Assembly: GCA_029224185.1 (NCBI GenBank)
Contig: CM055188.1
Location: forward strand, 25,081,497-25,145,496
Direction: 5' to 3'
Length of the DNA stretch: 64,000 bases
From: Karalla daura
Taxonomy: Eukaryota; Chordata; Actinopteri; Chaetodontiformes; Leiognathidae
Shown: one piece after another, positions 32,414-44,618 of the stretch
How the letters are laid out: the number at the start of each line of letters is the position of its first letter
How positions within the stretch are numbered: position 1 is the first letter of the stretch
Translations under genes and position numbers: made by a program
The notes under the pieces: model-generated
What the model was told of the DNA's origin: nothing
The model's database searches: none
The model's input: only the letters and a program-made list of their open reading frames with translations

Positions 32414-33315
32414 GTTTGCAGCTGTACATAGGGCTATATAGATATTTCTCAAGGTTAAGTTTTTTTCTGAAGTATATATGCAAATACAATATCGGCCCTT
32501 TTTTGTTTTTGATTCATTATCACTATGTTCTGACACTATGCTCTATGTTTTGGCTTTGATCATGCTTTTTTTTTTGGTAAGAATGAGTTTGGATTGTCTT
32601 AAACAGGGATTGCTTGCGTTTTTGACTCGGTCAAATTGTTCTTTGTTAAATGGTGGGTTCATGTATTTTCCAAGTTTCCATGGTTCATTTTAGGAAAGAG
32701 GACAAGCTAAATACACCATGCTGCTCTCTTTAATATAAGCCATATAGATCACCAAGCTAGTTATACACCTGATACATTACATGGCATAGCTGACTCCAGA
32801 GTCTTGGATATTCTCATTATATAATCCTCCTAAACTCATATGCTAATAATCCATGGCTTTTGGAAGATAAGCTTGTATGTGAAAGGAGTTCTTATGCCTT
32901 CTCTCTGCTGTCATCTTTGGCTTATGCTTCATCAGACAGCATCTAATGGCTTATAAACCAAACTACCAAGAGAATTTAATCGCCTAGGTTTAGAGGCCAG
33001 TAATGTATGGCTTGCTGCATGTGGGATTATGGTAAAAAAAAATAAAAATATAGGAGATGATGTTACTTTTTATATTGCAACACATCCCTCCCAAAGGAAG
33101 TCAAATTCTTGTCAAGTTCATATGATTTCACTCGAGGCAACTTGGCTCAAAAGGAAAACATTAACGGAACATTTTTGTCTCCTGTTTGCTGTGTAACAGA
33201 AGACATGTATTAAAACATCCTGTAACGGGCCATCGAGGCCTCTTATCATGACCAAGAGCCTCCTTCATCTCAGCAAAACCAGGTCTACTCTGTGATCTTA
33301 GAGGAAGATGGTAGA

Positions 33316-33346
<31 letters not shown>

Positions 33347-34217
33347 AAAAAGAGCATTTGTTTGTTGTCACGCTGTTCTCACCACTGTGTGAGAAGGTGC
33401 GGTGGTTGTTGCTTTAATTTGTTCAGCCCAGGTGGGCTTTTTGTTTAATAACCTACCATTGGAGTTTTTTTTTTTTAGACCATTCTCCGTCACTGTGGCT
33501 TTATTCCAACTCGTCTTCAGTCACTGTGATACTCTGCGAGCGGGCAGTCGGGGATGGACATGATGATCTGCATAGCACAGTTATAGTTGAATAGTTTTGT
33601 GGATGTTTCCATATTGACGTAATCATATTAAGTTTGGTCTTCTTCATGAAATGATTGGGATTATTTAGTGTATATACTTATATATAAATATATATCCATG
33701 TGTCCCACAAATTTCCCTGCTGTGATTGAACTTCAAGGAGTTGAGGCTCAAGTGTCTTTAGGCAGTACCACTCATATGTATAGTATGTCAGTTTGATGAG
33801 GGGTATGATGTGCTTGGTTACTGAACACTGACTTTAGAAGTTTCGAAAAGTCTCCATGTTGATCTTTGAACACATGCTTCTGTGTTTAGGTATGGGTTTG
33901 ATTTTTTTTTTTGTTCTCTTTTTGTTTTGTTTTTGTTTTTTTTGGGTTTTTTTGAGATAGAGATGCAGTGTTGATTTGTGTATGTTAAATACAGTCGGGG
34001 GTTTTGGTGAACTTGTAAGTGCCACGGGGAGAGTTCCCTCCACACAAGAACAGGGTAAAAGAGGAGTTGCTCTTGGGGATTTGAAAACTGAACAGGAAGA
34101 GACCTGAGGATGTATCGTACAGCCGCAGTTTGTAATAGATTTCAAGTCAGCGCAGCGCCAGAGGAATTCTTAGTTAAAGGTTTTATCGGACAAAAAGGGA
34201 ACCCCCTCGTTTCCCTT

Positions 34218-34262
34218 TTATGGTCATATATATATATATATATCATGTCATATATATATGTC

Positions 34263-34297
<35 letters not shown>

Positions 34298-34300
34298 TAC
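34218..34300. repeat. (TA)n repeat with CATGTCATATA interruptions and a (CA)n end
   Basis: Three TA blocks separated by short ATGTCAT units, ending in a CA run (about 34284-34298). Confidence 0.9.
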
Positions 34301-36484
34301 ATCTATATATGATTAAATATGGCTTTTGGGATATTTCTCCCAACTGAATTGAGCACACGAAACACAGCTGAATCCGAATATGGTGCGTCCCCAGAGTTTC
34401 CTGTTTGGTTTTCACCATGGTAGGCTGCTCAGAATCCGTAAGTTTTTAACTCTGCATTGTGGTTGTTAGAATACTGGAACTTGAAAACCATACATCAATG
34501 GAAATTACCACAAATGAGATGGATCCATCTTCTGGTGAGATTTCCAACAAGATTGGCAACATAACACAGTAACAATGCCTGCAATATACAACTTATGGTA
34601 CACTATCACCAGCAAGCTTTACAGGATATCATGTCAGTAGACATTTTTGACGTTTTTTGTATAACTGTTGCCATTACAAATCCTGTCTGTAAAGAAATCA
34701 TGTATAACTTACGGTATCATTCATAGAAAACAGTAGGCCATCTCCCATGTGAAGGCTCTCAAGTCTTTCTTTTTTATTTTTATTTTTTCGTTCCTCCCAG
34801 TAGGACAGGGATTGTAATGGAATCAACTTAATGTAGTTCTTACAAAAATGAGTGTCCACAATGGATGTACACCATAATCTACCTAAAAAACCTACCTCTT
34901 TTAGCTCAGATTTTGCTTTAGCATTAAGCATTGCCTCTGTTTTTACTTTTGTAATATTTGTATTCATGTTGGTATTTATTGCTGTCTAATGAGTCATACT
35001 TCAATGATTACCTCAGAGATATCTCACAGATTTGGGAGACTCCAGCTAATGAAGTCATTCATAGTTTTTTTTTTTTTGTACAGTTCTTTTTCTCTCAAAC
35101 TTAGCATTGCCTTTTTTTTCTTTTTATTCTTTTTTTTTTTCAACGCACAAAATACCAGGAGTGTTTTAAATATAGTGCCTGCACTCTGACCAACAGGGCT
35201 CAGACTGGCAAGGGTCAGGCTGCATTTCCTCCCAACACAGATCCTCCTCTGCATGTTTGTCCTTTTGCACAATCCTTTGGGATATCTTGGTTATTTTCAG
35301 CATCACATGTAATTCATCCTGTTTCCATGTTGCTGATACCTCCGTTTATCCCTTTGGAGCACAGAAGGTCAAAGCAAAGGAGAGAAGTTGGAGCAAATGA
35401 AGCCGTAAAGAAGGAACAACCTGAAAGACTTTGTGGCAGTAGGAGAAACGAGAGGTGTGTTTGCTCTCCGCTTGGTACTGTTGGCACGGTCTTTGCTCTG
35501 TAGTACGCCTTCTTTAACTTGCCCTTCTTGTTTGCCATCTCCTCCATACCCTCTCTGTGTCTTCACCTCTCCTCCTGTCCTAAAGTCTGCTCCCGCACCT
35601 TCATCATTCCCTGCCAATGTTTGGTCTAACAAGGGGAATTAGTAGAAGTGAAATCCTCAGTATCCATTCAATGCTGCTTTTTATCTCGAGCGTCACCAAG
35701 TCGTGCGGTTGTTGACACCAAGTAAATGCAGGCATCGTCCAAAATGTCGGCCCCCAGGTGGCACGACACGCCTCATTGGAAGATCGTGTCTTTCGTAACA
35801 TACACAACTTAGTGATGCTTATACGGGGAGGGGAAAAAAATCCTTTCAGATCCTAGTATCATTAACGGAGCAACTACTCACTTTGGTGAATTTAAACCAA
35901 GTTTTTTTGTATTCATGTCAAACTGCTTCAGGTAAACACTGAATGAAATGAGAGAGTTTTATTGATCAGTGAATACAAGGAGGAACAATGTCGCCATGGT
36001 CACATCTACCCCGAGCTGTGTGCCATAATATGACCCTTTTAATGCAGGGGAGGGTGTTAATGAAGCTGGCTTCAGATGTTCCCCAGCTTAATTTGAGTGG
36101 AAAGCTTGTCTGAGTATGAGATTGGCCTCTGACATAGTACTCTGTCAGCCACGTGTATTGATCTTTTATAAGGAGTATGTTTGAATTTGGCATTGAATTA
36201 TCACCCTGCATTGTGAACCCAAATCATGCCACATTCAATTAAAATGCCTGAACCAACAAAAGCACTTAATGTAATGTTTGTAACACATGCATACTGATGA
36301 ATCTACTTGCCATAAACTGCCTGTGTAGGTCAGCATGATATGGCTCCAATTATCAAAAGAGAAAGTCACTTAAATTCTAATGTAATTGCAATTTATCTTT
36401 TGTCTCATTTTTTCAAAGATCTTTTTTCTATTATAAATTGGTGTTTATGTAATGTTATTTTTGTCAGATGTTTTGCAAATCAAA

Positions 36485-36490
36485 AATAAA
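36485..36490 (+). terminator. Candidate vdr poly(A) signal AATAAA
   Basis: A canonical hexamer with TGTAATG about 35 bp upstream and GTTTCTGTGTGATTTG about 20 bp downstream, the expected arrangement of a cleavage site. Its link to vdr is inferred from position. Confidence 0.4.
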
Positions 36491-36510
36491 CAGTTGTACA
36501 TAGAAGGGAG

Positions 36511-39147
36511 TTTCTGTGTGATTTGTATTTCTGTCAGCGAAGTGGATTCTCTTTATCTTTACATAAATCATTAATTGGGAATGCTGCAGGGAGCAGGTTA
36601 AAATGGACATGAGGTTCAGATATGACAGATATGAAGATGATCATCCAGACTGTTATCAATGCAAAGTGATGGTGTTTCGCTGCCCACAGCAAGCGTTATC
36701 TGCATACCTGTGAAGGCACCAGTGATGAGACATACGTGCTGCCATCAAAATGACACTTCCAAGAACTCCATGTCAAGTTCCAGGTTTCTCCAGGTCTCAT
36801 TCTGCATCACTTTCTGCTGCTTACATCACGGTAGCTTGGGTGGAAGTGAACAGCCCTTATATCTCTTCTCCCATTGCTATTTCCTCTTGACTATTGCTTC
36901 AACTCTCCACTTGTATTAGTTCTTACACTACAGCGCCATCATCCTTTGGTCTGCTTTGTGATGTAACTTGAATTATATATGAATTGTATGAAATATTAAT
37001 TATTTTTGGTCCTAAAGAAGTAGTTTTAGGGAAAAATAGCATCTTCAAAAAATTAAATTAAGTTCATCAGCAGAAACACTAAAAATATTTCCTTTTGTTG
37101 GTAAATAAGGGTCCAAGAGAATGAACAAATTGCAATTTACAGGAAGTGTTTTGGGAATGTGGTTTATGAGATATGCATACAGACTGATATAAAGTAAAAC
37201 GACATGATAGAAGCCAGCCTGTTAAAGTACTGAAAGATGTTCCACAAAGTTGACAGTAATTGTATGTTTACTATAGACCACAAATCTCATCAGCTATTTT
37301 TTGTTGGTAAATGAAGGCAAATATAACAATCTACACCAAAGTTTTGGTGTTTATTTCCACACACAATTGGACAGATGTGTCCTTATGCTGGAGTGAGTGT
37401 TGTTCATTATGTGACAGACTCACTAACCTGCAGTCTTTTCCTGTGTCTCTCAAATACGATGGATAAGATCAGTTTTCACATTGCACGGACATCAAATATG
37501 CTGACATTGCACTTATTCTCTTTAAATATCTCTTGTGAATGATCTAACCTCCCAGTATTAACCATCCTATATGTTCTTTATTTTTTTGTGTCTTATAAGA
37601 AATCCAGAACATTTTCATGCTACTGTATCGTTTGGCCACCAGAGAGCAGTGTCTCTCATTACATCTGCCTGTGAGCTGTCCCTAACCTACTGACCTGTCT
37701 GATAAGCAGAGAGGTCAGCCAGAAACTGTTAAAATCATTCAGGTTGTACGTAGTGGACAGCTTCACCGCAGAGTTTGTGGTGTGGGTGAAAACGCTGCAT
37801 GCACGTGCGTCACACACGTCTGCATGAAGGCATATCTGATGTTTGTACAACATGTCGGAAGAGATTTGAGTTCACCTCAACTCACATCTCTTCAGCTGGT
37901 TGTGTATGGAGCGAGATTGCATGAGCGCTGATGTGTAGGAGGAACAAAGAAAAAGGTTATCAGAGAAATCCAGTCATCGTGCGACAGTTAATTGTCACTC
38001 CGGGTACGAAGCAGGGGCACTGCTTTTGCCTGCTGATAAGGTTGCGCTCCTGCGGTCTGCTGAGCCGTTTGGTCTGTGCTCAGGGTTAGATGAGGAAAAA
38101 CAGAGGCTCTGGTTGCAGCAACATCCCAAAGGTGAGGCCTTTGTTGCTTGCACTATCTCACAACAGAGCACAAGAAACTGTACGCCCTGTATTTTTCCAC
38201 AGGGACTGGATTTATGGATGAATGTGCTTCTACAGAAAGCAAGATGGAGTGGTGAGAAGCAGCATCCACACGTGTCACCCAGGTGTGTGAAGGTGGTAAC
38301 GACAATTATTGGAGAGTATTTATTCCGATTTTTTCTTCAAATTGCATCGACCTGCACAGTGACTCGTCTTAAAATCAATTCATACACCCATTGTTTTGTT
38401 TCTTTTCAGCAATCTGTGCCATAAGGCAGCAGTACTCAATATTTATATATAACGGGCCAGGTGACGTGTGTGATGTGAAGCCCCCACACCTAGTGCAACC
38501 TTCATCTTTTATACGAAAACTAGGGCACCATAATTTCGTAGTTTCTCCTATGAAATTCTATGTAATAGAGCCACGGTTACAGTTTTTAGTGCTAATTTTG
38601 TGGCCATTCCTGCATCTCTGTTTTGAGAAAGAGGAAATGTGGAAGTTCATCAGCAAATTGCGCAACTTTATTTGTACAGTCGCTACAAACAGGAAAACAG
38701 AAAACTTCCACATGATGATCTAGAGTTTACAGACACTCACTGAAAGAAGATAATGGAAATAAATGTTCATTGGGGACTAATCCATGACACAACACATGCA
38801 TGGAGAGAATTTAATCTGTCAGATGGAGTAAACCAAGTCAGAACCAGAGTGTGCATAGCAACCGGAGCATGCTTAGCAACCACCCTAGCACAGTGAAAGA
38901 TCTGAAAAATCTTCGCAACTACAAGTGAGTTTCTAAGACTTTTCTGATCTTTCCATCGTTGTGTTCCATCGTTGGGTGGTTGCTAGGACCCTTAGGTTGC
39001 TATGGAAGTTCTTACTTCCGGTTCCGGTTTGCTCCGTCCAACGGGGAGAGTGAGCAAACGCCATCTGCTGGACAGATGCTGCCATGTCACCCTTGGCCTG
39101 TTGGCAGTTCAATTCATTCAATTGTTTATGGCCACCTGGCTACATTT
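36511..39147. other. Intergenic, nothing recognised
   Basis: No supported exon, RNA gene or repeat family. Open frames at 38026-38723 match no family. Confidence 0.45.
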
Positions 39148-39775
39148 CCAGAGGTTTGGGAGACTGAAACTCTGCATGCTGGATGCTCTTGATCTCCTGA
39201 TGAACCTAATACAATTTCAGTCTCTTAGCTCAAAGTGTTTATGAGTTATTCCAGAAAAAGCCCTTCATGGTCCCTTCATTCCTGGAGGGGCCACCTCAGA
39301 CACTTCCAGAGGTGGTTGGTGTTTCCACCTGTCCTGGTTTTTCCTGATTATGCCAGATTTCATGGATTGTCCCGGGAAAAAAAATTCTCCAGGGACACTG
39401 AATGTTCTGTTTTTTCTATATGATGCTGAAAATTTGTATTTCTGTGTTTTGTTTGAAGCCTATGTGCACGCATGCAACACTGTTAGTCCAGGGAGTCCAG
39501 GGGGTGCTTCTGCATCTGTCAACAAACTATTGGCTAGCACATCACGTCAGGCCCGTAAAGGGAGGGATGTGATTGGAATGTGGGACGTTGGCTGTCCCGT
39601 CCGGGACCAATCGCATCCACCCCCCCATGAAATATCCTGTTTTTTTGTCTGACACAGGTGGCAACCCTAGAGGTGGTAGGATACTGAAACTTGGCATACT
39701 GGATGCTCTTGGCCTACTGATGAACATGATCAAATTCCAGCACCTTAGCTTAAAGTGTTGGGGAGATAACATTTA
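39148..39775 (+). repeat. Two tandem copies of a 155-bp unit, the second split by a transposon
   Basis: Copy 1 starts at TTCCAGAGG (about 39149) and includes CTGGATGCTCTTGATCTCCT and TTAGCTCAAAGTGTTT. Copy 2 starts at TTCCAGAGG (39304), is interrupted at 39317, resumes at 39670 and includes CTGGATGCTCTTGGCCTACT and TTAGCTTAAAGTGTTG. Removing the insertion restores adjacent tandem copies. The family is unknown to me. Confidence 0.75.
39317..39669. mobile_element. hAT miniature element with intact 8-bp target duplication
   Basis: The 353-bp element is flanked by identical GAGGTGGT (39309-39316 and 39670-39677). Its right end, reversed, reads AGGGTTGCCACCTGTGTC and its left end TGGTGTTTCCACCTGTCC. 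They are related terminal repeats of the hAT type CAGGGTTGCCACCTG. No transposase is encoded. Confidence 0.85.
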
Positions 39776-40225
39776 AGGGCCTGGTTCAGAAATCAGGGGT
39801 TGTAAAAGCTGTACTGGACCATCACAATTGGGATGCCATTCCAGAGCAGATCTCTTTATAAAGGTGCTATGAATATGAAATTTTAGTATGTTGAAGGGTA
39901 TGTCGAAGGGTGGGGCTTTGAACATTCGCCATTTCCCACCTTTGAGGGCTTGCCACGGTTGCGAAAATAGACCAAATGGCCTGAAACTCAATCTGCAGAC
40001 CCAACGGGAGACCTGAAACAGACCCTCTGAGCCTCACCTACATAGACCCTTGGGGAAGCAAAGTTGCTCTAGGAAGGTGCTATCAACATATAGGCAGGAG
40101 ATCCTAATATAAGACCTTCTGACAAGAAACATAGTCAAAATCCAGGAGGAAACTTCAAGGGAAAGGCATTTTTCTCTTCCCTCCTCTCTTTTGACTTGAA
40201 GGCAACCCAAAGCAAAAAGTAGTAT
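39776..40225. other. Unassigned sequence between repeats
   Basis: No gene was recognised. It may belong to the same unknown repeat as 39148-39775, because GATCCT-type phrases and short direct repeats (AGGTGCTAT at about 39861 and 40075) recur. Confidence 0.35.
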
Positions 40226-40985
40226 ATTTAAAGTTCAATCTGTCAATTTATTAAAATATTTAATCATGAATAATTGCATGATTGATCACAGTTAATTGTG
40301 ATTAACTAAATTAATTGCATATTTTTAATCTGTTTTGAATCTATTTTAAACTGTTTTTTTTTCAAATTGCAATGTTCATATCAACATGAGAATAGACAAA
40401 TACTTGATTTATGAAAAATGCATAATATTTTTTCCACAATGAGAAATACTCTCTATTCAAGTAACTTACATCTGCAAACAAAATGCTGAAATCATAAACT
40501 AACAAAAAGCCCAACCAAAAAAAAATAGATGGGCATACCAATTTACTAACTAACATTACATTACTTCACACTTGGTCTATTCATCCCCATTTTTGTCTAA
40601 GCAAGCATTTAACACAAAATAATGCCCTTTAGTCATTGCAAATTTGCATCAAATTGAAAACAAACAGCGTGATGCACAAAATAACTTTAAGAAAATTATT
40701 TATAATAATGAATGAAGTGCATGAAACAGTGAAGAGTGATACAGAACAGGACTCAAATGATAGCGCTGTGACCCTGAAGTAACTGTGATTAACCAGTCAC
40801 TGTGAAAACCAGTAACCAGTCTCTGATGAGCGCAACTGTTCTTGTCTGCCCGAACACCGCTGCCACCTTGACTCTCTCGTCTTCACATAAGTCGTTGATA
40901 TTCTTGGTAGTTGTGGCTCTACAAGGCAAATAATACGTCCAGCTGTGAGTACGTATTATTTCATTCAGACCTGCGTCCTCCACTT
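40226..40985 (-). mobile_element. hAT transposon remnant (ZBED-like)
   Basis: The left edge (CTGTCAATTTATTAAAATA, then GATTGATCACAG and TTAATTGTGATTAAC) resembles the GATTAATCG-rich terminus of a common teleost hAT family. The - strand 40789-40983 encodes a transposase fragment. The opposite terminus was not found. Confidence 0.55.
40789..40983 (-). pseudogene. Fragment of a hAT (ZBED-like) transposase
   Basis: The 64-residue frame contains LPCRATTTKNINDLCEDE, then VKVAAVF, VALIRDW and VTG. These line up with the LPSR..F....I..LY...K.K...L, VALTTDxWTS and VTGH blocks of ZBED-type hAT transposases. The conserved Thr-Thr-Asp is degraded to Ile-Arg-Asp and the rest of the catalytic domain is missing or full of stops, so it is dead. 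Confidence 0.6.
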
Positions 40986-43070
40986 ATCAGCCTGCACACT
41001 GTAGCAACCCATTTGGTGACTACAAGCCACAAACTTACAAAAGCAGAGTTGTTGATGTGTTTCCCTCGCATTCATAGTACAATCGTACTAGTTATATACT
41101 TTTTAAGTTTAGTATTGTATACTTTAACTATACTGTTATAAACTTTGGTTATTTGGTTACTTGTTATACTTTAACCCTCTGGATGTGGAAATGTAATGTT
41201 TAAAACCACTATCATATCACTTTTAAATGATACCTTGGTTACCTGTGTAAGTAACCCAATGGAATTGTGAAATATAGGGCTTGGAAATGTGTATTGAAAT
41301 GTGCATTTTCAGACATTTCAAAAACAAAGATTTATGAAATCAAGTCCTTCCTTACTGGAGAAAGTAAAAGGATAAAATGTACATTTGCATGTAAAAATCA
41401 AGTACTTAAAGGTTCACAAATCAAAGTTCATTCATATATGATGTTAATGCTGTCTGGCCTGACATGATCAAAACAAAATGTGTTCTTGTTGAAAGAGCTG
41501 ACACTGTGCAACAACTGGTCGCTACCGGCTGAAATAGGCAAGAGTGCTTATCTTAAATAGATGAAAAAGTTGGCAGTCCATTTGTTGTAGTTTTGCTTGA
41601 TATCTTCTTTTTATTCCTGAAAGCAGTGTCTTCCAATATGGTCCTTGATTATATTGAGGGTAAGTAATATGAAAAATAGAAGAGAGCAAATAAATAATGT
41701 TGAGCACAGTCAAAAACTGTGAGGCTCCTTTCACTCACCACTGATTGAATGCCAATTTAAAACACCTATGGCCACCTTTGACCTTCACCACGTGACATTT
41801 CACTGACCCCTGGTGGCTTGGAGGAGAAACAACCCAAAACAAAGACTTTGTCATTGTCAAATCTTTATGAAAGGGACTAGCTTCATCAATACAGTCAATG
41901 TTTATATGTTTTTGTGTATGATTTTAAGGTGCATAAAGAAATGAAATAATGTTTGGGACCTTTCTGCTCTGGTTTGCAGCTCTTCAGTGTCTCTGCTCTC
42001 ATCCGTGTCCTTTTCTCTCCAGCAGGTGTCTTTTTCATGTACTGAAGACCCTGATTTGGCAGAGAAAAATATGGGAAGCAAACGAACAAATATTGGTCTT
42101 GGGTGAAAAACGACATCAAATTAATGATTAAGTTAGTGAGACCCTGCCATATTTTACTCAAATGGCTGTGGTTGGCTGACCTCCTTGCCACAGCAGCTTT
42201 ATGAGGGGATAATATATTGATGTTTGTTTTGCAGCCTGTTTTAGTGGCCAAACAATCACTTAACTTAGCCTTGAAGGTCTTTTTCGGTAAATGCTTCCCT
42301 TGTGGATCTGTCTCCATGCTCTGAAGTTTTGACGAGCTGTGGTTGCTGTTGTTCAGCCCGACGTGACAAAAGTATGATTAAAAATAATATGGCAATAAAA
42401 TCTAAAAATATGATTTCACCTCTGGCTGCTCGCGCTGCCTCTCGTGCATTAGACTGAGTGCCAGGTAACTGCGGTCACTCTAGGACACTTTCTTGGAATG
42501 ACACAACTGTACGTGACTTCGTTAGGGTTTTGGGTGAGGCACAGACAAGTCATGAGACCCAGATAAAGACACACACACACACACACATGCACATGTACTC
42601 AGAGAGAGAGACACAGACACATGCTGCAGAGTGGCCTCACAGTAGAGGCACAATAGGGTGGTCCGAAAAGACATTTATTTCTGCCAAAGGGGGGTATAAA
42701 TACTAACGGGTGGTGCCCTCACATTATCAGAAACTGATATTGCAGCACTGAGCAACACATGGGTGCGCTGATAGTCCGTTGCCTCTCTGTGAAATATAAC
42801 TGTGCATCTTGCTCAGAATGCCCCTGTCATAATAAGGAGTGTTTTATTTTTGCGCCCCAGCTTGGGGTATGACTGTTCAGTTGGCACGTAGCCGCCTGCA
42901 GGGGGATGTCAGTTGTGACTTTCCAGTAATAACAAGGGCGTGTTGTTTTCTGTGTGCATATCTCTTGTCCGAGTGTGTGTGAGACAGACGGAGAGAGAGA
43001 GAGAGTTTTATTTCAAGCTAAACAGCCAGCTGCGATGAGAAAGCCGAGCAAAGCGCAATTCAGCCGGGTC
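40986..43070. other. Intergenic, no gene recognised
   Basis: It contains a DR1-type nuclear receptor motif (- strand AGGTCA-A-AGGTGG, 41772-41784) beside an E-box CACGTG (41789-41794). CA and GA short runs lie at 42570-42610 and 42990-43010. No supported exons. Confidence 0.45.
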
Positions 43071-43704
43071 TCTAATGTGGAGCTCATGCTGTGCATTGAA
43101 TGTCTGCGTTGTGAGCCTTTGGGGTGAAAGAGAGAGGACCCTTTTTTTCCTCTTTTCTACTGATTCTGTGCCCACTTATCTAGATTGGATGTGGGATGCC
43201 CTTTATGCAAGTCATCCAAATATCATTAGGGCTAAACCCACCATGTGGTTTCAGTTCAGAATGTGAAGAACGCATGCATGGCCCGTGGATGTTTCTCTAC
43301 TCTCAGGCCCTCCACGGGGCGAAATAACATTCTCTGCTCTCACGGAGCTGAAGGTGGAGACAGACTGAAAATACATACATACAGAACATCAATAAACCTG
43401 CGCTTTATGAAAGGTTCTCAGGAGGTATAAGTCCCTCCTTCACAGGTACCAGCAGCAGGAATGACTAATAATATTGCTGTTTATTATGACAAAGCCAGAT
43501 CATTTATGTGGAACAGGGGAAAGATCACATTTTACACATTTTTAGAGATAAGAATTGTTAACTAACTCAGGAAAATACTTCCCCCAGGCTGGACATTGTT
43601 CCAGAGAGGAAATAAAAACATCTTGATTGTTTTTTTTTACTTTCTGTTGTTCTTGTGCCTTTCTACTTTACAGGCAAAAGCAAGAAGGCAATGCAGAAAG
43701 ACGA

Positions 43705-43706
43705 GT

Positions 43707-43740
<34 letters not shown>

Positions 43741-43871
43741 CTGTGTGTGTGTAAGGAAGTGTTCTCCTTGGAAAATAATGGCTGCAAAGTAGCATTAACA
43801 GCCAAACATTTCCTCTGTGTTTTCCCTTGCCCTATATTTACACTGTCATGCACACACAGACAGACACACAC

Positions 43872-43923
<52 letters not shown>

Positions 43924-43941
43924 ATACACACACACACACAT
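43705..43941. repeat. GT block and CA block in inverted arrangement (pair A)
   Basis: GT-rich 43705-43752 and CA-rich 43851-43941 are separated by 98 bp of unique DNA. Confidence 0.9.
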
Positions 43942-44324
43942 GCCACTGCGTTTATTCACTTTTGAGCCATCTCAGTCATGTGGTTTCTATAATGGCGCTG
44001 ATTTCATTATACATGGAGCCATGGTGGAAAGTTGGAAGAAGCGCTGATTTATTTCTAAGGTGTGCTTTAATAAACACAGATTTATCCTGACTTGTGGTTT
44101 CCATTCATAGATGTATGAAATTACAGTTTGTAAGTTAAATATGCAGCATATTCTGTGAGTAAATCAGAAGTCTGGTTATAGAGGTATAGCCTCAAGATTG
44201 TTATATTCAACTCTTTTCTATCTTCCTGTTTAGTTGAACGGTGTTTATCAGAAAAGGGTTGATAGGCTTTATATGTTTTATGCAAGCATGTCTTGATGAC
44301 TTGCATCACTTTGCTGAGCCACTT

Positions 44325-44618
44325 CCATCCACCCACCCATGTATGCTGGAGCTGATACCACCACACATGGGCAATACCAGGAAATACAACCTGGAAAGGT
44401 CACCAGGCCATTGCAGGACACACATACCATCCATTTTCTCATTCACACCAGGGGCAATTTAGAGTCTCCAATCAATCTGGACATGCATGTTTTTGGACTG
44501 TGGGGGGAAGAACCCGAAAGAAAATCACAGGGTAAACATGCAATCTCCAGACAGAAAAGCTCAAAGTCCTCAAACCCCAGACCTTCTGTACTAACCATTG
44601 CCAGGCCATCATGTGGCC
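44325..44618 (-). mobile_element. LINE 3'-tail / SINE-like repeat copy
   Basis: It begins CCATCCACCCACCCATG. It then carries CACACCAGGGGCAATTTAGA, CATGCATGTTTTTGGACTG, GGTAAACATGCAATCTCCAG and CCCCAGACCTTCTG. This is the same family as 12.6 kb, antisense. Confidence 0.8.

Larger units (their letters stand above)
30617..36510 (+). other. vdr: Candidate long vdr 3' UTR and downstream flank
   Basis: No exon was recognised after the stop. It contains GT/CA hairpin-forming DNA (31013-31080), an (AC)(AT)(GT) block (32270-32413), GA repeats (33316-33350), AT repeats (34218-34283) and T-rich stretches. The best poly(A) signal is AATAAA at 36485-36490, with upstream TGTAA and a downstream GT-rich region. 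If it is used, the 3' UTR is about 5.9 kb. An earlier poly(A) site cannot be excluded. Confidence 0.4.
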
